A stretch of DNA of 56,630 nucleotides, taken from the NCBI GenBank assembly GCA_900315795.1, contig ONAM01000003.1, positions 9,007-65,636 of the forward strand, read 5' to 3'. Positions 7,985 through 14,286 of this stretch are shown piece after piece; within the stretch, counting starts at the first letter, position 1; each line of letters opens with the position of its first letter. Origin of the DNA: Candidatus Avelusimicrobium caledoniensis (lineage in GTDB: Bacteria; Elusimicrobiota; Elusimicrobia; Elusimicrobiales; Elusimicrobiaceae). The translations under genes and the position numbers were made by a program. The notes under the pieces were generated by a model. That model searched no databases, was not told the DNA's origin, and was given only the letters and a program-made list of their open reading frames with translations.

Positions 7985-8869
7985 ATGAAAAAAGGGTTTC
8001 TGTGTGCAACTTTACTATGCGCGCTTGCCGGGTGTTATACGCCGCTTAATAATTCGGGCGTGGCAACCACTAAACCGTGGTTGGAAATTTCCGGCCGCAA
8101 GAACGATTTTGAAGGCAAACAATACGATTCTTGCTACCGCTTCAACGTGCGTTTTTGGCCACAGGAAGCCGCTAACGAATTAGACTTGCAAAAAAACTGT
8201 ATTTCCTCTTGCTGTTGGCGCAGTGATAAAGAAGAAGTAACCTTAGATTTTAATAAAAATTTTGAGAAAAATTTAGCCCGTTACGGTCAAGCACGCCAAT
8301 ATACGCCGGGGAAAATTACGCTTAAAGTCAGCCACTCCAATTGGTTAAATACTACTAAAGTTTCCGTTTCGCCCAAAGGGTCTATTACCAATAACGGGCT
8401 GATCAAACTTTCATACCGCACCGTGGACAACCCAACGCGTATCGCGCAGTTAAAAGAACAACAACGGCAAGCCGCCGCACGTCCGGCCGTGGCAACAACT
8501 ACGACGAGCACGCCCGCAAAAACCGTTCAAGTAACTACTAAAACCGTTACCAAAACCTACACGCAAACCGACCCGGCCAAAGCACTCGTTCAACGCACCG
8601 CAGGCCCGAAAATTGATTCGTATTTTTACGATATGAATAAACGCTACAACAAACAAGGGGCGGTGTTTTTGCTTAGCGAACGTATTTTACACGTCCAGCC
8701 GGCGGGCGATACGATGGCTATTGTTTCGTGCACCGCCAAAGCACGCACCGGGTTAGACGCGCAAAGTTTAAATGCATCTACGTTCCCGTGCGGCCAGTGG
8801 TTGGTGGACACAACGACCGAAACCGTCACTCCTTACGACAAACGCGCCCAACTGATTTGGGGAATGTAA
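7985..8869 (+). CDS. predicted lipoprotein of unknown function
   Basis: I do not recognise the family. The 294-residue protein starts with a lipoprotein signal (MKKGFLCATLLCALAGC). The middle holds a low-complexity Thr/Ala/Lys-rich stretch (about residues 155-195), and a C-terminal domain of about 95 residues follows. Four Cys lie in the first 90 residues after the lipid Cys, suggesting disulfides. I start at 7985 because the signal peptide begins there; an upstream TTG in frame is possible but lies inside the promoter. It ends 3 bases before the stop of the convergent pilin gene at 8873. Confidence 0.8.
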   Translation: MKKGFLCATLLCALAGCYTPLNNSGVATTKPWLEISGRKNDFEGKQYDSCYRFNVRFWPQEAANELDLQKNCISSCCWRSDKEEVTLDFNKNFEKNLARYGQARQYTPGKITLKVSHSNWLNTTKVSVSPKGSITNNGLIKLSYRTVDNPTRIAQLKEQQRQAAARPAVATTTTSTPAKTVQVTTKTVTKTYTQTDPAKALVQRTAGPKIDSYFYDMNKRYNKQGAVFLLSERILHVQPAGDTMAIVSCTAKARTGLDAQSLNASTFPCGQWLVDTTTETVTPYDKRAQLIWGM

Positions 8870-8872
8870 CAA

Positions 8873-9376
8873 TTAAAAACGATAGACATTCTTGGCTCCG
8901 TTTTCCGCGTGATCATCAGCTGTTTTCTTATTCGTCAAATTCTTACACACTTTATCAGCGAAACTGTTTGTAGCAACGGCATAACAAACAAGTCCATGCC
9001 AAGGGTGTGTGCTGTAAAAGGAATACAATTCTATTCCGGGAACTTTATTATCTACTGCATAAGATATGTTTCCCGTTTGTAAAGTTATTCGCCCAAAACT
9101 CCCCTTAATAGAATCATTGCTGTTAAGCACGCTGTAACTGACTACTGTTCCCGCAAAATTAACCGCCAGCTCGTCCCATTGATTGGTATATTTTCCGTTG
9201 GCTAAATAATACGCTTCTTCGGCATCGGTAACGGTTTTGAGCATGGTAATTAAATTACTCATGCGCGATTTGGCTACCGCCATTTTATACTGCGGCAGAG
9301 CTGCCGCGGCGAGTATACCAATAATAAGCACGACAACTAATAATTCAATTAACGTAAATGCTTGTTTGTTTTTCAT
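8873..9376 (-). CDS. type IV pilin, short leader, T11 promoter
   Basis: 167 residues. The leader is only MKNKQA, with Ala at -1, followed by mature FTLIELLVVVLIIGIL with Glu5. The C-terminal domain ends in CxNLTNKKT, shared with the pilin at 5803-6468, so these two are close paralogues. An AAGGAGG ribosome binding site precedes the ATG. The gene is monocistronic and converges tail to tail with the lipoprotein gene ending at 8869. Assembly by the T4P machine encoded at 18332-33230 is expected, but whether it is the major subunit is unknown. Confidence 0.93.
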   Translation of the reverse strand: MKNKQAFTLIELLVVVLIIGILAAAALPQYKMAVAKSRMSNLITMLKTVTDAEEAYYLANGKYTNQWDELAVNFAGTVVSYSVLNSNDSIKGSFGRITLQTGNISYAVDNKVPGIELYSFYSTHPWHGLVCYAVATNSFADKVCKNLTNKKTADDHAENGAKNVYRF

Positions 9377-9402
9377 ACAACCTCCTTTTTATCATTAAAT
9401 AA

Positions 9403-9430
9403 AATGTAGCAAAAAAAAAAACGATGTCAA
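9403..9430 (-). promoter_or_regulatory. T11-spacer promoter of the 8873-9376 pilin
   Basis: -35 TTGACA (9425-9430), 16-bp spacer with T11 (9411-9421), -10 TACATT (9403-9408). Sequence from the T-tract to the ribosome binding site matches the promoter at 6502 almost base for base. The C5-TTGCC-G5 inverted repeat follows at 9431-9445, but the rest of the upstream repeat is missing. Confidence 0.75.
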
Positions 9431-9467
9431 CCCCCTTGCCGGGGGCAGGCAACAAAACAACAAAAAA

Positions 9468-9495
9468 ACGGCAAACCGTTTATTCGGTTTGCCGT
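9468..9495 (-). terminator. terminator of the nadA-nadC-aminotransferase operon
   Basis: Perfect 11-base arms (ACGGCAAACCG) around TTTATT, with T7 directly after the stem on the minus strand, 20 bases past the aminotransferase stop. Confidence 0.85.
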
Positions 9496-9515
9496 CTGCT
9501 CGCACTAGAAACAGC

Positions 9516-10721
9516 TTACATATTTTCTTTAATGGTTTGGGCAAGACGCTTTAGCCCCTCTACAATTTGCGTTTTGGTAGAGTAGGAAAAGTTAAGCCGC
9601 AAATCGTTTTTCACATCGGTAGCCGGGTAAAAATCAACGCCCGCCACATACGCCACTTTGCGCTCCAACGCTTTGGAAAGCAAGTCCATCGCGTCCATGT
9701 GTTTGGGCAGCGTTACCCACAGGAAAAGCCCTCCCTCGGGGCGCGTCCACGTAACGCCTTTGGGCATTACTTCGGCAAGCGTTTTTAACATTAAATCGCG
9801 TTTTTCGCGGTACGCGGCAATTAAATCTTTAATGTGTTTTTTAAGATGTCCGCCGCGCAAATATTCTGCCGTAGCCAACTGCAACGTAGGCGACGAACAC
9901 AAATCTATCGCTTGTTTTAAAATCACGTATTTGCGGATAACATCTCTCGGACCGATCACAAACCCCAACCTGAATCCGGGCACCAACACCTTGGAAAAGG
10001 TAAACATAGTGATCACATTACCGCGTCCGCCGTCTAGCGCATAAAACGTACGCGGGGCACTCCCCTCAAAGCGGACTTGGCGGTACGGGGAATCTTCCAA
10101 AATAAACGTATCGTATTTTTTGGCAAGTTCTAAAAGTTGCACCCGGCGTTCTTCGGGGATAGTCGTGCCGGTGGGGTTTTGAAAATCGGGCACTAAATAG
10201 ATAAATTTACACGGCTTGCCCTCTTTTTTAAGAGCCACTAATTTCGCTTCCACATCTTCGGGCAGAACGCCGTTTTCGTCGCTTTGCGCGCCGCGGATAT
10301 CCGCGCCCGCCGCCGTAAACGCCTGCAAAGCTCCCAAATACGTGGGCGAGGCCGTAATAATACTATCTCCCTCGTTGACAAACGCCCGCGCCGTCATATC
10401 CAACGCCTGTTGGGAAGCGGACACCACTAAAATCTGGTCCGACGTTACCGTAATGTCTTCGGTTTCTTTTAAGAGTTTAATAAGTTCTTCTTTGAGCGGA
10501 GCTTGGCCTTCGGTAGCCCCGTATTGCAACGAAGCTTCGGGATGTTCACGCACGATACGTTGCATGATATCCGCAATTTCATCCGCCGGGAATAAATCAG
10601 CCGCCGGCAACCCCCCCGCAAACGAAATAATTTCCGGTTGCGCAATTACTTTTAAAAGTTCGCGTATCGCCGAAGCTTTACTGCGGCGTACCGCGTTTGA
10701 AAATAAAGGGGAATAGTCCAT
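9516..10721 (-). CDS. PLP-dependent aminotransferase (2-aminoadipate / aromatic type)
   Basis: 401 residues, fold type I, class I/II aminotransferase. Visible motifs are FAGGLPAADLFP near residue 35, QYGATEG, the PDFQNPTG loop, and FTFSKVLVPGFRLGF near residue 240 with the PLP-binding Lys. The pattern is that of the LysN/ARO8-like group that also forms the effector domain of MocR regulators, but no DNA-binding domain is present here. The amino donor cannot be read from the sequence. It follows nadC by 23 bases in the same operon. Confidence 0.88.
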   Translation of the reverse strand: MDYSPLFSNAVRRSKASAIRELLKVIAQPEIISFAGGLPAADLFPADEIADIMQRIVREHPEASLQYGATEGQAPLKEELIKLLKETEDITVTSDQILVVSASQQALDMTARAFVNEGDSIITASPTYLGALQAFTAAGADIRGAQSDENGVLPEDVEAKLVALKKEGKPCKFIYLVPDFQNPTGTTIPEERRVQLLELAKKYDTFILEDSPYRQVRFEGSAPRTFYALDGGRGNVITMFTFSKVLVPGFRLGFVIGPRDVIRKYVILKQAIDLCSSPTLQLATAEYLRGGHLKKHIKDLIAAYREKRDLMLKTLAEVMPKGVTWTRPEGGLFLWVTLPKHMDAMDLLSKALERKVAYVAGVDFYPATDVKNDLRLNFSYSTKTQIVEGLKRLAQTIKENM

Positions 10722-10744
10722 TTAATTTTGCCTCGTTAAATTTG

Positions 10745-11578
10745 TTATTTAATATATTCTACTATTTTAAGCGATAAATCTTTAGCCGGTACCGAGTGCG
10801 TAAGCGCGCCCATAGAAATCACATCTACACCCGTTTTGCAAAATTCTTCCAAGTTAGCAGCGTTTACACCGCCGGAAACTTCTATAATTGCACGCCCGGC
10901 AATTTCTTGTTTGCAACGCACAATTTCCGACGGCGTCATATTATCAAGCATAATAATATCCGCTCCGGCGGTAAGTGCTTCTTTGACTTCGTCTAAATTG
11001 GTCGTTTCCACTTCAATTTTAGGCGTATGCCCGATCACAGCTTTAATTTTGGCTACCGCTTTGGTAATAGATCCCGCGGCTTTGATGTGGTTATCTTTAA
11101 TCATCACGCTGTCAGCCAAGCTAATGCGGTGGTTGCGCGCGCCGCCTACGCGCACGGCGTATTTATCCAAGCGGCGCATACCGGGTTGCGTTTTGCGGGT
11201 ATCTACAATTTTCACGCCGTATTTATGGCCGATTTTAGCACACGCACGTGCCGCCGTGGCAATACCGCTCAAACGTTGCATAAAGTTTAGCGCGGTGCGC
11301 TCGGCTTTTAAAATAGAAAGCACCGGGCCGGAAATTTCCACCACCGTTTCGCCTTTTTTTACGTCGTCGCCTTCCTGTTTGTGCGCGGTAAAAGTAACGG
11401 CCGGATCCACCGCGGCAAACACTTCCTGGGCGGTGGGCAACCCGCAAAGCACTAAATCTTCTTTGGCTACAATAACGCCGCGCGCCTTGTCTTTGGGCGC
11501 AAAAATCGTTTCTGAAGTAATATCCCCCAAACTTAAATCTTCTTCTAAAGCAAGTTCAATTATTTTGTCTAAAATCAT
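10745..11578 (-). CDS. nadC: nicotinate-nucleotide pyrophosphorylase (quinolinate phosphoribosyltransferase)
   Basis: Converts quinolinate and PRPP to nicotinate mononucleotide in de novo NAD synthesis. The 277 residues show LALEEDLSLGDITSE at the start, ERTALNFMQRLSGIAT, the DTRKTQPGMR active-site block, GGARNHR and IMLDNM, all typical of the family. The start codon overlaps the stop of nadA by 4 bases (ATGA), so the two are translationally coupled. Confidence 0.96.
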   Translation of the reverse strand: MILDKIIELALEEDLSLGDITSETIFAPKDKARGVIVAKEDLVLCGLPTAQEVFAAVDPAVTFTAHKQEGDDVKKGETVVEISGPVLSILKAERTALNFMQRLSGIATAARACAKIGHKYGVKIVDTRKTQPGMRRLDKYAVRVGGARNHRISLADSVMIKDNHIKAAGSITKAVAKIKAVIGHTPKIEVETTNLDEVKEALTAGADIIMLDNMTPSEIVRCKQEIAGRAIIEVSGGVNAANLEEFCKTGVDVISMGALTHSVPAKDLSLKIVEYIK

Positions 11579-12618
11579 TTGGCTAACTCAAACATTTTTT
11601 CAATAGATTTCTTGGCTTGCGCGGCGATTTGCTCGTCCACACAAACGATTTGTTCCGGCCGCGGATCTACCAGTGCTTCCAACGTGTTAATCAGCGAATT
11701 TTTCTTCATATACGCACACGTACCAAACGGCCAAATAAACTGTTTATCCGGGTGCTCGGCTTCCAAACGGTTGACGAGTCCGTGCTCGGTAAGTAACCCG
11801 AAAATTTTATCCGGCGACGATGCCACATACGACACCATGCCTTTTGTACTGCCCACGTAATCACACTCGCGGCAGACCTCTATGGAGCACTCCGGGTGGG
11901 CCAAAACGCGGATATCCGGGTGCTGCGCGCGCAAGTTTTTGACGTCGGACGGGCGGTATTTATCATGCACACAGCACGATCCTCCGTCAGCAATAATTTT
12001 TTTAGGCGTACCGCGGCGTTGTAACTCGGCCGCTAAATTTTCCGCCATGAGCATATCGGGCACAAAAATCAGTTCTTCGCCCGGCATTTTTTGTGCGATG
12101 TCATATACATTACCCGATGTTACGCACGCGTCGCACGCGGCTTTTACGTCTGCCGAGCTGTTAATGTAACAAAGCGCGGGCACGCCCGGATGTTTAGCGC
12201 GCAACGCACGGACCTCATCGCCCGTCATCGCGTCCGCGAGCGAACAACCTGCCTTGCCTGCCGGGATGAGTACTTTTTTAGACGGGTTAATGATTTTAGC
12301 CGTCTCGGCCATAAACCACACGCCCGCAAAAACAATTACATCGGCCGACGATTCACGCGCTTTTAAAGCGAGCTCATACGAATCGCCCCGGAAATCTGCC
12401 ACACCGTACACTAAATCGGGCGTGGTATAGGAGTGGGCTAAAATAACGGCGTTTTGTTCCTTTTTAAATTTATTGATAGACAACGTATACGGCGCAGCCG
12501 CCAAACAATCTTCCAACGTCCATTTGTCTGTTTTAGTTTTGGATACGTTATGCAATAACCCATACAAGCGTTGGGCTTCTTGCATCACAACGGCCTCTTT
12601 TTCCAGCGTACGCAACAT
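11575..12618 (-). CDS. nadA: quinolinate synthase
   Basis: Condenses iminoaspartate with dihydroxyacetone phosphate to quinolinate using a [4Fe-4S] cluster. The 347-residue protein has HSYTTPDLVYGVADFRGDS, GVWFMAETAKI, and conserved Cys in KAGCSLAD, PECSIEVCRECDYVGST and FGTCAYMKKN that fit the cluster ligands. ATG at 12618 has GAGGG about 6 bases upstream; an internal ATG at 12585 is an alternative. No nadB (aspartate oxidase) is in the operon, so iminoaspartate must come from an enzyme encoded elsewhere. Confidence 0.95.
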   Translation of the reverse strand: MLRTLEKEAVVMQEAQRLYGLLHNVSKTKTDKWTLEDCLAAAPYTLSINKFKKEQNAVILAHSYTTPDLVYGVADFRGDSYELALKARESSADVIVFAGVWFMAETAKIINPSKKVLIPAGKAGCSLADAMTGDEVRALRAKHPGVPALCYINSSADVKAACDACVTSGNVYDIAQKMPGEELIFVPDMLMAENLAAELQRRGTPKKIIADGGSCCVHDKYRPSDVKNLRAQHPDIRVLAHPECSIEVCRECDYVGSTKGMVSYVASSPDKIFGLLTEHGLVNRLEAEHPDKQFIWPFGTCAYMKKNSLINTLEALVDPRPEQIVCVDEQIAAQAKKSIEKMFELAK

Positions 12619-12625
12619 ACACCCT

Positions 12626-13105
12626 CTATTTGGTGGTCGTGCTGATTACACTTCCGTCGCTGGCGTAGGTAGTAGTCGTACTGGTAGATTGAACCGGCAC
12701 ATTAGGCGTCGGCCCGTCCACGTAATAAATGTTAGTGGTATTGGTAACTTTTTTACTCTTGGAAACCGAGGTCTTAGCAGCCGCTTTGGCGGCATCTGCC
12801 TTGACGGCAGCCGCAGCAGCTTTAGCTTGCGGTTTTTTGAGTTTTTCAGCCGGAGGCAAATAAGACGCCCCACACGCTTGCAATTCATAATCAGAGAGAG
12901 AATCGTAATCGGAATCCGGGGCTAACATATTGTCAAATTCTTGGTCAATGATTTGGTATTTGGCATTTTTAGCATCGGCAGCCGCAGCGGCAGATGTGGT
13001 ATAATAAACGGTTTTACCGTCGGCAGATGTAGTGGTATTGGCGGTTTTTTTAGAGCAGGCGGCGGCAAACACAACGACTGCGAGTAAAATAAAAGCTTTT
13101 TTCAT
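12626..13105 (-). CDS. small predicted lipoprotein, low complexity
   Basis: I do not recognise the family. It has 159 residues, a lipoprotein signal (MKKAFILLAVVVFAAAC), an Ala-rich part around 35-50, an Ala/Lys-rich stretch at about 90-120 and a Thr/Ser-rich tail. The sequence composition suggests an extended, envelope-associated protein. AAGGAG lies upstream of the ATG. It ends 7 bases before nadA and so probably heads the nad transcript, although a functional link to NAD synthesis is not suggested by the sequence. Confidence 0.75.
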   Translation of the reverse strand: MKKAFILLAVVVFAAACSKKTANTTTSADGKTVYYTTSAAAAADAKNAKYQIIDQEFDNMLAPDSDYDSLSDYELQACGASYLPPAEKLKKPQAKAAAAAVKADAAKAAAKTSVSKSKKVTNTTNIYYVDGPTPNVPVQSTSTTTTYASDGSVISTTTK

Positions 13106-13147
13106 AAATCTCTTCTCCTTAAATAATGTTTCCGACTGTACAAGTTT

Positions 13148-13156
13148 ATTATACCA
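13148..13156 (-). promoter_or_regulatory. extended -10 promoter of the 13105 lipoprotein/nad operon
   Basis: On the minus strand TGG directly precedes a perfect TATAAT (13148-13153), forming an extended -10; no good -35 is seen. It lies 43 bases upstream of the start codon. Confidence 0.5.
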
Positions 13157-13280
13157 TATTGGGCCGAATTGGGCAGAATTACAACTTCCGTTTCCGGCAA
13201 CTAAAATACCGTTAATGAAAATTTATGTACCGAGTCCTTGCCGTTTATCCGTCCGATAGCGAGCCGTTTGTCGTTCAAAT

Positions 13281-13439
13281 CTGCCCCTTAATGCCGTCTA
13301 TAAAAAGCGCCGAAATGGATAAGAAATTTTTCATGTTTGAGCGTCAGCGAGTTTGAAAAATTGCCCATTTCGTCTGCTTTTTATGGCATCCTGGGGCAGA
13401 AAATCTTTTTGGTCCTTTTTCTGTTTCCAGAAAAAGGAC
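13281..13439. repeat. structured palindromic repeat, copy A (long foldback plus hairpin)
   Basis: Positions 13281-13399 form a 119-bp imperfect palindrome with paired blocks CTGCCCC/GGGGCAG, ATGCC/GGCAT, ATAAAAAGC/GCTTTTTAT and CGAAATGG/CCATTTCG around a core TTTGAGCGTCAGCGAGTTT. A perfect 12-bp hairpin follows at 13412-13439. The same composite lies inverted at 39624-39776 with compensatory changes. It fills most of the gap between 13106 and 13448; the remaining 100 bases next to 13160 show nothing recognisable. Confidence 0.7.
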
Positions 13440-13448
13440 AGAAAGTGC

Positions 13449-13476
13449 TTGACAAATCAAAAAAAAAAACGATAAT
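13449..13476 (+). promoter_or_regulatory. A11-spacer promoter of the 13511 pilin
   Basis: -35 TTGACA (13449-13454), 16-bp spacer of AATC, A11 (13459-13469) and C, -10 GATAAT (13471-13476). The spacing and tract length equal those of the other pilin promoters, but the homopolymer is A instead of T on the coding strand. Predicted 5' leader about 28 bases. Confidence 0.7.
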
Positions 13477-13510
13477 AAAGGGACAAAAAAACAACAAAGG
13501 AGCAAACAAT

Positions 13511-14203
13511 ATGAAAAACATAAAACAAAAATGTCATGCTGAATTTAATTCAGCATCTTCCACGCTCGCTGTTTCGCAACGACAACGACCTGCGTGGAAG
13601 ACCCTGAATCAAGTTCAGGGTGACGTCTTATTTGATAACGGCGCTTTTACCCTTATTGAATTATTAGTGGTTGTTCTCATCATCGGCATTTTAGCGGCGG
13701 TGGCGTTGCCGCAATATCAAAAAGCGGTGTGGAAATCGCGCAACACCCAACTTAAACAACTGGTCAAAACCGTCGCCCAAGCCGAACAAGCTTACTACAT
13801 GGCGAACGGCAAATACGCTGCCAACTTTGATGAACTGGCCATTGATTTACCGTTAACACCTATAACTACTAACCCGGGTGTAGGAGTCTGTGGTACTACT
13901 GTGCAAGGCACAGATTCCGGACGTGCAGGAAAAGATTTCTATGTAGCATTAAATACAACAACGGCTGATTTATCCTCTCTTGCAGTCGTGGCTTATTGGA
14001 ACACGGGCGTCTATAAATGCGCCGGATTTGGTATTCCAATGCATGACATGGAATTGATGCCCGCAGGGACTCTTCATTGTCGCGAAATGAATCCCTCTAA
14101 TGGGCAAAATCTTTATAACGCGGGTAACGGCGATTTTTGTGCGAAAATAGAACAGGCCTCTTACGTAGGTGGAAGTAGTTGGCGTCTTTATCTTTACCAA
14201 TAA
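13511..14203 (+). CDS. type IV pilin with 45-residue repeat-derived leader
   Basis: 230 residues. The start at 13511 is fixed by AAAGGAGC and by the promoter at 13449; longer in-frame starts lie upstream of the promoter. The leader of 45 residues ends in FDNGA (Ala at -1), then FTLIELLVVVLIIGIL with Glu5. Residues 8-39 of the leader are translated from a bipartite palindromic repeat. The globular domain is larger than in the other pilins and carries four or more Cys. It is the only T11/A11-class pilin of the window on the plus strand. Confidence 0.9.
   Translation: MKNIKQKCHAEFNSASSTLAVSQRQRPAWKTLNQVQGDVLFDNGAFTLIELLVVVLIIGILAAVALPQYQKAVWKSRNTQLKQLVKTVAQAEQAYYMANGKYAANFDELAIDLPLTPITTNPGVGVCGTTVQGTDSGRAGKDFYVALNTTTADLSSLAVVAYWNTGVYKCAGFGIPMHDMELMPAGTLHCREMNPSNGQNLYNAGNGDFCAKIEQASYVGGSSWRLYLYQ
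13532..13625 (+). repeat. bipartite palindromic repeat inside a pilin leader
   Basis: A 21-bp palindrome at 13536-13556 (ATGCTGAATT and its complement), an inverted pair TCTTCCACGC/GCGTGGAAGA (13556-13565 and 13592-13601) and a hairpin CCCTGAA...TTCAGGG (13602-13620) form one element. It is bounded by TGTCATGC and GGGTGACG. Similar elements are scattered in many bacterial genomes. It keeps the reading frame open and encodes most of the pilin leader. Confidence 0.75.
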
Positions 14204-14234
14204 TTGGGTTTTATAAGAATCTGTTTTATAGCCA

Positions 14235-14266
14235 ACACACCTCCGAAAAACTTTTCGGAGGTGTGT
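14235..14266 (+). terminator. terminator between the 13511 pilin and lon
   Basis: Perfect 15-base arms beginning ACACACCTCCGAAAA, followed by TTTTG on the plus strand. It terminates the pilin transcript and may also serve lon from the other side, although the minus-strand tail is not T-rich. Confidence 0.7.
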
Positions 14267-14286
14267 TTTGCTCAAACAAATGCAAC

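Noticed and set aside
13337..13510. Longer N-terminus of the 13511 pilin
   Set aside because: It would start before the promoter, lacks a ribosome binding site and crosses the structured repeat.
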